DNA from: Haemonchus contortus
Lineage: Eukaryota > Nematoda > Chromadorea > Rhabditida > Trichostrongylidae
Length of the DNA stretch: 64,000 nt
Direction: 5' to 3'
Assembly (NCBI GenBank): GCA_000469685.2
Contig: LS997567.1
Location: 11,420,299 to 11,484,298, forward strand
Part shown: piece by piece, positions 45,735 to 56,829 of the stretch
Numbering within the stretch: the first letter of the stretch is position 1
How the letters are laid out: every line of letters begins with the position of its first letter
Program-made: the position numbers and the translations under genes
Notes under the pieces: generated by a model
What the model was told of the DNA's origin: nothing
Seen by the model: only the letters and a program-made list of their open reading frames with translations
Database searches by the model: none

Positions 45735-48250
45735 CCGGAGTGGCTGTAGCCGCGATGGTGAAGACCCAGCACTGGCCATGGCAAGGCGGTGTTGATAGTC
45801 CGGGGTGCAAGCTTGCGAAATCAGCAATAAAACAGCCCCAGTACCCCGCACACTGGGCTCAGCTATCTCCGGCGTTGGACGGTATGGTAACCGGTGAGAG
45901 GCGAAGAAATCCCGGGTTGCGCAAGTCGCCTTGGATTTCGGATCACGACAGCGCTCCCTCCACACGACACGGGAATTCTTTCCTACTTTATACCTGCAAC
46001 GCGAGAACAGTCTCCTCCAATGCCGCTCTCCGTGAGCTCCCCGATGAGGCCAGTCACATTAAGTATCATGTGATTGCGCTGCAGGAGGCCAAGAGCAGGA
46101 GGATCGACGTACGACGAAATGAATGGTGCAACATTCATCATTCGTCGTGAAAAGCTTCCACCGCGAAAGCTCGGCGTGGTTTCATCGTGCGCAGATCTGT
46201 CGTCCATCTCGTCGATTCTCATGAGGTCCTGTCTCCTCGCTTTGCCATCCTACGCCTAGGACATACTCACCTGAATCTATCAGAGCTCGATGAGTTTTAC
46301 GACCAACTTGAGGAAATCATTCACAACGAAAAGTCCCTCTACAAACTCATTGTTGGAAATTTCAACGCTAGGCTTGGCGAAGCACAAGAGGAGGAGTTCA
46401 GAATTGGAAAGTTCGGAATGGGGACAGGAACGAGAACGAAAACCGTCTAGCTGGTCTCATGTCCGCGGCTCGACTCTTCTATGGAAATTCTTTTTTCCAG
46501 AAGAAGGAACATTGCCGCTGAACATGGGAGTTTCCAACGGTGCAACTCATGCTGAACTGGACCACATATTAACAAACAGAAAGTGGAGCTTACTAGATGT
46601 TGGAGTGGTACCATCTTTCTGCAGTGATTCAGATCATCGACTAATTCGCGCTGAGATCAGACTCACTCACAAGCTGGAAAAGATCTCTCAACATCGTGCA
46701 TGGAGTTCGAAGCATGTTGTATACGACGGTCATGTTCTGAATGGTGCATATGACTGGCAAGTCTTGGATGACCCGACCGAAGACTACGACGCGCTGGTTC
46801 GAGGTATCCTCACTTGTGCTGAACAGGCCTAGCTTCCGCGAGTGGATACCTCCGCTCGCATTTCAGATGCGACGAAGGATCTTCTCAGGACAAGAAGAAA
46901 CTTGAGGCTTGACCAGAACACAACACATCTTGAAAGGCTGCAAGTGAATATCAGCTTGAGACAGGCAGTGCGGCGAGACTTTCAGCTATACAGGGAGAGG
47001 AGACTACTGGAGCATTGAACAGAACTAGTCTGAGAAAATGTCATCAGGATCTCCAATACCACAGTATTCCAATTTCATGTTTGAAGAAGGAGGACGGAAC
47101 ACTTATAACATCGAGATTTGAGATAAAGGAATTTACACGGTGGTTTCACACCAACCCGTACCGATCCACGATACAGTTGCGAAAACAAAAATCCCCATTG
47201 GCAGAACAGCACCTCGGATCCTTCCCTCAAAGATGAGAGTTGCGATTGCAAGCATGAAAAGGGCACAACTCCATTCCCCGACAACATCTCAGCCAACCTA
47301 CTCCGTGTAGGTGGCCACGAACTTCATGCGCTTCTCGTAACACACATGACAACCTACCTCCAGAGGGAGATCCTCAACCGGTGAAGGAACTCGCGGATGG
47401 TCATTCTTCACAAGAAGGGGGACTAGGATGATCTTCGCAACTAACGCCCAATAAGCTTGTCAAGTGTACTTTACAACCTGTTGCCGAAGATAATTCTTAC
47501 CAGCATATCGCGAACGCTGGATGAATCTCAACCTGTAGAGCAGGCCAGATCCCGCAAGGGGTTAACCTGCATGGACCATATCCAAGCGGTCGCAATGGTC
47601 ATCGAAGTGTGCCGAGAAATCCGTCTGCCTCTTTCTATACCTTTGGCGACTATGAAAAAGCTTTGACAGCGTCATGCGGTCCTGTCAGCATTGGTCGATT
47701 GAGGAGTGGACCTTCCTTAAATAAGAATTCTAGCTTTCGCAGCAGCCGCTGCAGCGCGATGGTGAAGCTGTTCCAACTACCTCTCTCCATTCTCAAAGCG
47801 AAGAGTGTGAGATAAGGCGAAACTATCACGCCGAAGCTATTCACAGCCGCGCTGCAGTGGGTTATCAAGTCGCCCGAATGGGACGAAAAAGACATTCGTG
47901 TGGATGTACGGTTCCTCTCGAATCTCCGTTTTGCGGACGACATCGTTCTCTTTTCAATGCGGAAGCTGAGACTAGCATGCTGAGCTTAACAGAGCAGGAA
48001 AGAAGGTAGCGGAACAAGCAAACGGAGACACAGTTCATAAAGAAGGCTAGGGCTGGCGACAGTCAAATTAAGTTTGATGGTGCACCAAACAACGAGACCT
48101 ATGTTTATCTCGGGCGTTCCATGAATATGGACAACGACATAGGGAAGAACTGGTGAGGCGGCAGAAAGCAGCGTGGGAAGCCTTAGGGCCTCTGAGAGAG
48201 ATCACCAGTTATCTGCTAAAATTTGAATGGCTCTGCCAGTGCGTGTAGTG
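45735..48250 (+). mobile_element. Non-LTR retrotransposon (endonuclease plus RT), RTE-like, dead
   Basis: Plus strand. Endonuclease: LYTCNARTVSSNAALREL (45985-46040), HVIALQEAKSRR (46067-46102, family ALQETK), VVHLVDSHEVLSPRFAILRL (46201-46260), VGNFNARLGEA (46350-46382, family GDFNAKLG) and ATHAELDHILTNRKWSLLDV (46543-46602). RT: MDHIQAVAMVIEVCRE (47571-47618), LRFADDIVLFS (47924-47956) and YVYLGRSMNMDND (about 48100-48140). Several frameshifts (for example 46150, 46440 and 47660) and stops. It is a different lineage from the two RTE relics at 13700 and 38445. Confidence 0.88.
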
Positions 48251-48890
48251 GATGTATGCCCGTGCTGAATAGGCTACTGTTGGGGACTATTAACAAAAAT
48301 TTTGAGAAGATGGCTCACTTGAGTATTTGTAGTAACTTACACGTATCCACAGAGTAAGCACCCATGTTGTCGAGGTTACTCTATAGGTCTTCGAATGTTA
48401 CTTTTGAAAGCTGATCTATAAAAATCCGATTGACTCTTGGGTCCATGCAGTGGATGTATGCCAGTGTAAAAAGGGCTACTATGTGGGACTACAGACCCGA
48501 AGTTTGAGAGGATGGTTGACCTAAGTGTTTATTAGGAATCCGCAGGTATTCATAGGGTACGCACTCACGTCGCTGCATGATGTTTGCAATTAATCACAGG
48601 GTACACAATCATGTCACTGCATGAGGTTTTTCAAAATTTATTTCAGGTGGCTATACAGGTAAATTCTAAATGAATACATATCATGTAGTGGCTGGATACT
48701 TATCTAGATGATGATGCTGTATAAGACTATGTACATTAATTCCGAAAGAACTTCGCATCTGGATTCCCGAAGGAATTGGTTGCTGTTGGCAGGGCATAGA
48801 CCTATGCCGTCAGGATGATTGTATAGGTGTTTGAAATTTTTATCTCAGAGGCTGATTCATCTGAACTCTGAACGAAGTTCACTTGCTCAC
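48246..48890. repeat. Diverged tandem duplication, period about 200 bp
   Basis: GTGGATGTATGCCCGTG .. GGCTACTGTTGGGGACTA (48246) recurs as GTGGATGTATGCCAGTG .. GGCTACTATGTGGGACTA (48449). Weaker echoes (CACAGGGTACACAATCATGT) follow. No coding signal. Confidence 0.6.
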
Positions 48891-50010
48891 TTGATTTAAC
48901 CCTTCCCTGAACACTTTTTCCCCCTTCCAGTACGCTTTTGAACAACGCTTTTGAACGCTTCTGAAACATGAATTTTTGATCGTGGCCGCATCTGCTTTGA
49001 AGACTTAACCATCCACTCACAACAGCCCTATGCACTTTTCTCATATTGCAAAACGTTTTTGAGCATAGTTATGAGTGACTGATTATGGTCAGGCTCACCT
49101 CAGTGCAGACCCCGCTCACATCAGGGACTGACCAAAATTTCTCCTATTACCTGCAAGCACTTCCTCTCCGCATTCAACAACACTTCTGAATGAAGTTTAA
49201 TTTCTTCTATGGGCCCCGCCAGCCCTGTAGTAACCCCGCCCTTTTCAGGAATTCGCCCTTCTGAACAAATTTGCGGATTTTTGATCACAGCCCCCCATGC
49301 TGATACAAATCCCCCTTTTTTTAGAGAACTTGATCGCATTTCTTGTACCGCGTCTGACTACTTTTTCCGGCGTTCTAATTGTAAGACGTTTCTGAAGAGA
49401 GTCGTGAGCCTTGATTTTAGCCCCGCCCACTTTAGTGTAAACATGAAGACTTCCGGTGTCTGACCACATTTCTTCTATAGCCTATAACCCCTTATTTTCA
49501 ATGTTATAGAACGTTTTTGAACATGGTTAGAAATTTTCTCAAAGTAATCTAATACTTGCATATATGCCTCGCTCATCGTGGGTGGGGCCTAGCCAATTTC
49601 ACGCATGCCCAGCACGCAAAAGACGTTGCTCACGCCTTTTATTTTTTTTCTGGTTCTTTTCGTTGAACTCATGTGGGAGTACCGCCCCTGCGAGACCGCT
49701 CCCCCACCACGGATGAGTTCCTTTATTTCACTTGTTGACCCATCCCCCACCCTTGGTAATATCTTTCTGGCGTCTGTGCTGTTATGAAACTTAGTCAAGA
49801 AGTTTTGCCCATGACACCGCCACTTGTGTGCATACCGCCTATGTGAGCGGAGCTCCGCTGACCTCACACGCGCTTTGATGATCTAACTTTATTGCCAACC
49901 CATCCCTAACCTGAACAGACTTCTCCAGGTGCTTTTTCAGGTTACAACGGATTTCCGTACAAACAAACAAACAAAAAACAAACAAACAAACAGCCAGCCA
50001 GACGCAGCCG
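48891..50010. repeat. Dispersed tandem family Z, copy 3
   Basis: Units of about 120-125 bp with CACTTTTTCCCCCTTCC, TTTTTGATCGTGGCC and AGCCCCGCCCACTTTAGTG. Then come the GC hairpin-like segment near 49570, TTTATTTTTTTTCTGG and the terminus CTTCTCCAGGTGCTTTTTCA .. TTTCCGTACAAACAAACAAA. It ends in (AAAC)n at 49965-50000. Confidence 0.7.
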
Positions 50011-50019
50011 TGTTATGTA

Positions 50020-51245
50020 TTACGTTGAGTCATAAGTCCTCGGACAATGTGATAGTGATGACTTCTAGCGATCATAACTCGGGAAAAAGGTGACGAAAAT
50101 GAACGTGCGAGGCATTGTTAGATAGAGTATGGAAAGCTCTTTCAAACGCATACTAATTGTGTCCTTTCCAGCAACTGTGCCTCATGATTTTAAGCCATCG
50201 CAACTCCACATCCGCAACACCATCATATTTATTTTTTTATCTGGCCATGAACCCGCGGCAATCGATAGAGGTATGAAGGACGTTCACAAGCAGGAGGTGT
50301 ACAATTTAAAAGTGGCACCAGAAGTTCGCATCGGGCGACTATTCCGTCGAAAATGAAGACCGTCCGGGACGCTCAATGAAGTTGGATTTGAAGGTGCTGC
50401 GGAGCTAGGTGGAAGCCGATCCGTATCAAACTACTCGTGAACTGGCAGCCACCCTTGGGGAGTCAGTCCACAGTTCTTCGTGAATTGAAGTCAATCGACA
50501 AGGTGCGAAAGCTCGGTCCATAGATGCCTCATGCTTTGAAGAAGTATGACATAGACCGCCGCGACGACGTGGCACTTACTCTCCTCACGCTCAAAGGCAC
50601 CACACGTGGCTCGAGTACCTAGTCACCAGGGGTGCGAAGTCGAACCTCTATTCTAACGTTCACCGGCGTGCTCAATGGATTGACAAAGGTGCGCATGCAG
50701 AAGACTCCCCCAAACCCAACGTACACGCCAAGGAGGTTATGCTCTGATTCTGGTGGAGCGCTCTCCGTGTCGAATAATGGGAGCTGCTGGACGAAGGATG
50801 CACAGTGACCGCACACGTCTACATTACGCAATTTAGGAATTTGAAGGCGAATCCCGAAGCCACACGTCCACAGCAGCACAAAGTTTACTTCCTGCACGAC
50901 AACGCTCACCCTCACATTGCAAGAGCGACCAAAACTGAACTGATGAATTTCGGCAGGACAAGTTTACCACAACAACCATGTTCCTCAGACTTGGATCCCT
51001 CGGATTACCACCTTTTTCCCCATCTTCAACGTCATCTGGATGGTCATGGCTTTCAAACCCGCGACGACATCAAAATGGCACTGCAGTTCTCCAAGGGCCA
51101 GCTCCCAGCGTTCTAAAGCAAGGACATCTCCGATCTACCCAATCGTTGGCAGAAGACCATCGATGCCAATGGGGCATATTTCAAATGATTCGCTATTGTC
51201 GTTTAAAAATTCCCAATTTAGTGCGATGTTGTGATTTTGATGACT
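50020..51245 (+). mobile_element. mariner transposon 3, most complete in the window but dead
   Basis: 5' TIR TTACGTTGAGTCATAAGTCC. The plus-strand transposase shows SVENEDRPGRSMKLDLKVLR (about 50345-50402), VEADPYQTTRELAATLG (50410-50460), WIDKGAHAEDSPKPN (50678-50720), VYFLHDNAHPHIARATKTEL (50884-50943, the second catalytic aspartate region HDNARPH) and SSDLDPSDYHLFPHLQRHLD (50985-51042, family SPDLxPxDYHLF, third catalytic aspartate). Stops at 50356, 50408 and 50745 and frameshifts disable it. The 3' TIR was not clearly found; simple repeats begin at 51246. Confidence 0.88.
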
Positions 51246-51408
51246 GAATGAAAGAAAGAAAGAATGAATGAATGAATGTCTGTGTGTCTGTGTGTCTGTA
51301 TGTCTGTATGTCTGTATGTCTGTATGTCTGTATGTCTGTATGTCTGTATGTCTGTATGTATGTCTGTATGTCTGTATGTCTGTATGTCTGTATGTATGTA
51401 ATCAAGCG
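51246..51408. repeat. (GAAAG/GAAT)n then (TGTCTGTA)n microsatellite
   Basis: AAAGAAAGAATGAATGAATG, then the 8-mer TGTCTGTA repeated to 51400. Stop-free in several frames, which explains the open frames there. Confidence 0.93.
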
Positions 51409-51759
51409 AAATTTCAATATGTGAAGCATGAGTGTAGCGTGAAAATTCACCATTATTAACTGCATTCTGATCATGTTCCACATATCAAAAAAATGAAATC
51501 AAACCAACTGAAAATAAGGACATTGGGGCTTTTAGATATTGATTCCTTTATGCCATGCCTTAAGTGTACGAGCGCTAATGTCAAACCCAGAAGAGAAGAA
51601 AAACACACATAAGGCCCGAACAACCGCAGACGTCACAAACTTGCTTTCAGCACAGTCTACAAACGCCTCACCATTAGTATATGGATATGGCCATTTTGCA
51701 GTCAAATAGTGCTGGACAGTGTGAAATATGCTTCAATTAAACAAATTAGAATTCCATTC
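51409..51759. other. Unassigned stretch, probably CR1 3' end or flank
   Basis: No motif beyond the CR1 homology, which fades at about 51760-51780. Confidence 0.35.
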
Positions 51760-52134
51760 GATTCGCTCCACTAACATTCACGACCTCAGAAAAGAAGGAC
51801 TCAATTCAGACTTGAAACGTCCTTGAAGAGAGAAAGTTCTCCAACCAACGATGAACTGAAGGATGAAATTTAAGCTGACCCAATTTATACAAAAGGTTAA
51901 GCATGATCCAGCTTATCAAACGCTTTGGAAACATCAAAATAAACTACATCACAAGCCTTTCTTTCGTCGAGGTAAACACTCCAGTCATTGATACATTCAA
52001 GAAGATTCGTTCCAACCGATCTACTGGGAACAAATCCGTGCTGACTGGGTATTATTCCATTCATCTCCAAGTGAATCATTTTACGCTTCTTAAGGACATT
52101 CTCAAACAATCTACAAATAAATGAGGTTATACTA

Positions 52135-53647
52135 CAGTGCGTTTCAAAAGTCTGTGCACACCCAACATTTTGTTTTTTTTGGGAATACCACTGCTTTCTG
52201 TAACCTGTGACTTTCACCATTCAATTCCTTGTGTGCGATAACCTGCGAACACTTTCTCTGAGAAAACATCGCCGCTGCTGACACAATTTTTTATTAAAGA
52301 AAAAATATTCTTTGTTTCAAAAGTATGTGCACACTTAGCAAAAAACAAAAATATAACCGAGATCAGAAACCAATAGGGCCTCCTAAATTCCTGTGAAGGT
52401 TATCGACTACGAGGAGTCGTTTGACAATGGTTTCATTACGGTAGGTTCTTTAATTACCTTTGAAATGAAAAAATTCGAGTGTGCACATACTTTTGAAACT
52501 TCAACTGGGCCGCTCTTTTTCATGCATTGTTAGATTCATTCGAGACCCTGGCAGCTATCGTTCACAACCTATTTCTGGCCGTCCACGTATTTTGACAGCT
52601 TAGGACAAAAGTAGAATAGCACGTCTTGTGGCGAATACTTCTTTGTCTGTGAGTCAGATCCGAGCTCAGATGGGTTTGGAGAAGGGAAGATGAAGAAGGC
52701 TCCTCGACACAATACTCGTCATACGCTGGCGAGGCTTCAGTTTGTTCGTCGGAATAAGGCAAAATCATGGAATAAGGCACGGTTGTTCGAGAATTTTCAG
52801 GATTTTCCTATTTTTAGAGCAAGCAAAGTGTTGTACCCATTTTGTTCTTAGGTGATCTTCTCTGATGGAAAGAAGCTCAATCTCGACAGGCCGGATGGGT
52901 TTCGTAATTACTGGAGGAACCTCCGCCGAGAGCCACTCGTGTTTTCGGGAAGGAATTTCGGAGGAGGCTCCTCGATGGTCTGGGCAAGCAAACTCCAGCC
53001 TTGTCAGCTTGTGGCGAGTACTGAGTCGAGTAGCCTTCTTCATCGTCTCTCATGTGAGATACTCATCAGAGCGGATGGAGCGCCAAACGGTCGTACACGA
53101 GACTGATAAATTCATCTGAGCTCGGATCTGACTCACACACAAAGAAGTGTACGCCACAAGACGGGCCATACTCCTGTTGTTCTGAGCGATCAAAATACGT
53201 GGACGGCCAGGAATAGGTTGTGAGCGATAGCTGCCAGGGTCTCGAATGAATTTAGCAATGCATGGAAAGGAGCGGCCCAGTTGAAGTTTCAAAAGTATGT
53301 GCACACTCAAAATTTTTCATTTCAAAGGTAACTAAAGAACCTACCGTAACGAAACCATTGCCAAACGACTCCTCGTGGTCGATAATCCTTACAGGAATTT
53401 AGGAGGCCCTATTGGTTTCTGATCTCGGTTATATTTTTGTTTTTTGCTAAGTGTGCACATACTTTTGAAACAAAGAATATTTTTTCTTTAATAAAAAATT
53501 GTGTCAGCAGCGGCGATGTTTTCTCAGAGAAAGTGTTCGCAGGTTATCGCACACAAGGAATTGAATGGTGAAAGTCACAGGTTACAGAAAGCAATGGTAT
53601 TCCCAAAAAAACAAAATGTTGGTTGTGCATATACTTCCGAAACGCAC
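52135..53647. mobile_element. Tc3-like element with about 540-bp inverted arms (inverted duplicate)
   Basis: Termini CAGTGCGTTTCAAAAGTCTG (left) and the inverse near 53647, with TA at both junctions. The arms 52135-52680 and about 53105-53647 are inverted copies of the element's 5' half, including the Tc3 helix-turn-helix. The minus-strand copy reads LGRSFPCIAKFIRDPGSYRS and SGTTVWR-like VSCTTVWRSIRS. The centre (52690-53040, plus) keeps the transposase middle: TRHTLARLQFVRRN, VIFSDGKKLNLDRPDGFRNY (52855-52914) and NFGGGSSMVWAS (52957-52992, family GGGSVMVWG). So one half is original and the other is an inverted re-copy of the 5' end. Confidence 0.8.
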
Positions 53648-53660
53648 TAACAGACATGTA

Positions 53661-54930
53661 CAGGGTGTCCCAAAATTCTTGCGCCGATTTATAGCAATAT
53701 ATTTGAAACTTTTCAACTGCGAAAGACGATGGAATTTCTATGCACGCTAGCTAACACTATGTGCTACAACATGCTAAAGTCGCATTTCAAAATATCCCCC
53801 GTGAGCGCGACTAGAAGTCAAAGTTTGCTCTCGACTTGATCGCATGTGGCACGCAGGTATCTTTCTCCATTTCTTCCCAGCCGTCCTCCAGCTTTTGCAT
53901 TCTAGGACTTCAAACTGGGACTGCAAGCTCAACAGGTCCTCTTCTAATCAGGGACCATTCGTGGGATTCAAGTGAGTCAAGTTCTGGAAAATAGGATGAC
54001 CATTCCTTTTCACCAATGAAGTCGGGCAGCTGTCGTCGGCACCACTCGCGGGCAAGCTTGGCTCTGTGAGCTGGAGTAGCGTCCTGCTGGAAGGACCATG
54101 AGATGTTTCAGAGAACGTAGTCGGATCAATGTTTTATTTACTTCCATTAGTACGTCGTTTGAGTACTGGTCTTGGTCAATTTTCACGCCTACACCGAAGA
54201 AACCACGAGCGGCTTATCCTTGCCAGTGATTTCCTCGAAAAACATCATTTTACTGTCCTGATAACAACCTTTTTGTGAGATATTACACGCTGGATGTTTC
54301 TTTCCGAAACGCGAATGTTTTGGTTGTTGAGGGATGGTTTTATCGTAAAAATTTTTTTGGCTAGAGAAAACGACGGAGGGTTGCGTGTCATCACTCAAGT
54401 GGGTTCGCGACTTTCTGCATTTTTTGGCCCTGCAGAACCTATTGAGATCGGGATTGGGGCATACGATAGGAATGGTAGTGAGGCTTCTGCATGAGATTCT
54501 TCCATCGCGATAACTCCTGTAAGCCGTGCCCGTTGACTTCCTTTTGATGACTCACCCAGGATTTCAACCGATTGGCATACGGACCATTTTAATAGTCCTA
54601 TCTTCAGAAACATTCTACCTTTCTATCTTTCCTGGTTTGTCTCTGATTCAATCTTCTTTTCTATATCGTTTAATAGCCTCCTATACGGTTATTAGAAAAA
54701 CCCCAAAGAATTTCATAACGCCCTTCCACTTCTCGCGCGTCAATGATTGCAAGTGGCATTGAATGAGCCTCCTCCATCTGAAAGATAATGGGAGTTCCAC
54801 ATCAGCAACCATGCATATTGCAAGGAAACCTTTTTATGCAACTAATTAATAACAGGTAATGTGAATTTGATAGATTATTTCTACCTTAAAAATTACTGAA
54901 CTTTGGCGCAAATAATTTTGGGACACCCTG
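53661..54930 (-). mobile_element. Tc1/mariner-like transposon, copy B (1,270 bp)
   Basis: TIRs CAGGGTGTCCCAAAATTCTT and CAGGGTGTCCCAAAATTATT with TA on both sides. Minus-strand transposase: SDDTQPSVVFSSQKNFYDK (about 54340-54398), KKHPACNISQKGC (family HPASVMVW, altered), KDKPLVVSSV, then FQQDATPAHRAKLAREWCRR (54030-54090, the second catalytic aspartate in QQDxxPAH), LPDFIGEKEW and AVPV in the C-terminus. Frameshifted. Same family as copy A at 33618-34758. Confidence 0.85.
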
Positions 54931-55940
54931 TAGTTATCAACGAATACGAAGCTCCTTCTTCAAAAGCGGTGTAACACAAGGGTGTTTCCATCTAAATGGT
55001 ACCTGGCTGAAGCATAGTGAGAGGTTGAAAATGTAGGCTAGTGGTTCCACTACAACATGAGCAATATTCTTCATAAACATGGGTGGGACGAAATCAAGTG
55101 TTAGAGAAAGAATTGATTAACCCATTGGCGATCGCTCTTATATTGTCCTTACAATAACCTTCATTTTCTCTAATATCTGTAGTTTTAAATGAATGATTCC
55201 TGGACCGCAATGCTTCAACATTCTTTGGAAGGCTGTGAGCTCAGCTGATACATGAAAACATGAAAAAATTATAGGAACACCTGCTAAATAATATAGATAC
55301 CCCAGCGAGCCAAAAACATGTGTCCTGGCATTGGGACGCATGGTCGCCAACGTGTTAAAGAGCTCAAAAGTTTTCGAACCATCTGCCCAAGGGAAATCAA
55401 CCATAGGCCAACGACAACGGGAGTTAAAACGGACAGCGAATCATCGCTGTTAGAAAACACCTGAAAAAACTTGTCCGCTAACAGATTGACTTTATCCTCA
55501 TCTGAAACTGCCACATTCCCGTCATACTTCAAACAAGGGATTTTGTTTACAGATCCCAGCTTCCTATTTAATGGCTTATAGAATCCCTTTTTATTTTTAC
55601 CATTAAGAACCTTCTCACGATGGTCGTTGTATTTCTTTAGAAGATAATCAAACTTTCGTGAATACGAGTGAAATCTATTCCAATCCCGAATATCCTGGGA
55701 AGCTTTAGCAGCATAGAATAAACAACTCCGGTGATGAGTCATATTCTGTAGATATGATGGAAATGAGCACTGAATCTATAAAACCGCTTAAGAGGTACAT
55801 ATAATTCAATAGCATGTTGCAAAAAACTGAGGAACATTTCATATTGATCACTAACAGTACTCTAGAAGGAATCCCTCCAAGCAACCGACTAAAGGTACGC
55901 ATTCAGTCCCACAAAATCACAACCAAAGAAAACCCTGCAA

Positions 55941-56212
55941 ATCGTAGAATGCGGCTCTCAGTATTCGCTTATCACACAAAATGAATTACTGTTGTGATCA
56001 CTGCTTTCCACAGGTGGCTCAATCTAGGATTTCCTGTTTATTTGACAAGGGTGGCAACTTCTCGTTAACGTCTTCATTTATGGTTTGATCCGGGGAAGCT
56101 CAGCTCTTCCGTGCTCTCCTTCCATTTTGGTGTCACAATCAGCTCGATTCGACTTCGATTCCTGTCAGCCGTAGCACTCAGGCCCGGTTTAGCCGCATCA
56201 AATCGACTTTTT
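55941..56212. other. Short unassigned gap
   Basis: No gene or repeat recognised between CR1 and the Tc1 fragment. Confidence 0.4.
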
Positions 56213-56450
56213 ACCCCGGCTGTTCGACAGCCTGGACTTGAATCTAATGGAAAACGTAATGTGATTCATGATGAGGAAGATGTATGAAGGAAACAAGCAG
56301 TTGGAAGTATCAGTGAGCTGAAGAAAGCAATCGCCAACGTTGGAGCACCAACTTGACCAGGAACTCATTGATAGCCTTTACTTTAGCTTAGACAATCGTA
56401 TTCTTGAGATAATTTGAAGGAATGGGGGCTCGATTAATTACTAATAATGC
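56213..56450 (+). mobile_element. Tc1-family transposase C-terminal fragment
   Basis: The plus strand reads SLDLNLMENVM (56230-56262, family SPDLNPIENxW, last catalytic residues altered), MRKMYEGNKQLEVSVSELKK (about 56271-56325) and DQELIDSLYFSLDNRILEII (56356-56415). Then a TGA codon and RNGGSINY, matching the C-terminal pattern SMxxRIxxVIxxKGGxTxY of Tc1-type transposases. The rest of the element is missing. It lies just downstream of the MBOAT exon at 56726-56829 (inside its intron). Confidence 0.75.
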
Positions 56451-56725
56451 AACGTCCTCTCTTTGTAGTCGTTTAGCTGCTGAATAAATTGATTTGGTCA
56501 GTGGCTGTATCATTTGGCAAAATAGGCAAAGTGAACTTTTTCTGAGCCAAAGAGCCGAGTGGGAGAAAGAACACTTTAAATAAGGCAATATTCTTGTTGC
56601 CACAAATTGTAACCACCAATATACGGCAATACTGCGAAAAAGAAATGCCAGGAAGTGTCACTCCCCCTCCCTTCCTTATGCAGTTCCCCTTGTTGCTTAT
56701 TTTGAAACAACATTTATGCACTTAC

Positions 56726-56829
56726 CTCAACTTGGTACGGCCTGACATTCGTACATAGCTCCCACTTGGCATTTCCGCGGTCGTCATAACCACTAAATCC
56801 GAAACCGGAAAGATTGCAGACGGCATCGG
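56726..56829 (-). CDS. MBOAT1/2-like lysophospholipid acyltransferase, upstream exon
   Basis: A 104-nt exon with acceptor TTATTTTCAG and donor GAG then GTAAGT. It encodes, after a two-base split codon, DAVCNLSGFGFSGYDDRGNA then KWELCTNVRPYQVE. This fits the MBOAT1/2 segment ADAICNxxGFGFSGxDxxGxxxWDLxxNxxIxxIE, which precedes the SFK..WNIQT segment found at 36070-36161. The preceding exon should end in phase 1 and is not visible; the region above 56830 passes into Penelope, Tc1 and mariner relics. Gene symbol withheld because the nematode orthologue cannot be decided by eye. Confidence 0.88.

Larger units (their letters stand above)
51760..55940 (-). mobile_element. CR1-like non-LTR retrotransposon relic, split by two DNA transposons
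   Basis: Minus strand. Linker YNDHREKVLNGKNKKGFYKP (about 55570-55630), then KWHPC-type RT segments: DFVPPMFMKNIAHVVVEPLA (about 55035-55095), YIFNLSLCFSQVPFRWKHPC (54975-55034) and VTPLLKKE. After two insertions the RT continues with SITSFICRLFENVL (52090-52131), GFVPSRSVGTNLLE and VVYFDVSKAFDKLDH (51906-51950, catalytic D in YFDxSKAFD). Then ENFLSS and family text to about 51780. An upstream part near 55790-55840 reads LQHAIELYVPLKR. The endonuclease and RT YADD box were not seen. Confidence 0.85.
36162..56725 (-). other. Giant intron of the MBOAT gene, filled with transposons
   Basis: Defined by the donor at 56725 and the acceptor at 36162 on the minus strand. Listed contents: RTE (two copies and a fragment), SINE-like, a 526-bp MITE, family Z arrays, a TTAA-flanked MITE, foldback FB copy 2, mariner, CR1 with two DNA transposons, and a Tc1 end. 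Assignment as one intron depends on both exons belonging to one gene, supported by contiguous homology and matching phase. Confidence 0.75.

Noticed and set aside
51193..51483. Open frames with repeated THRQ/YRHTDIQ motifs
   Set aside because: They arise from the (TGTCTGTA)n microsatellite; the real feature beside them is the mariner end.
51897..52220. A 107-residue fusion protein
   Set aside because: Its first 29 residues are the Tc3-like terminus read through into CR1 RT; it is a junction artefact of the insertion.
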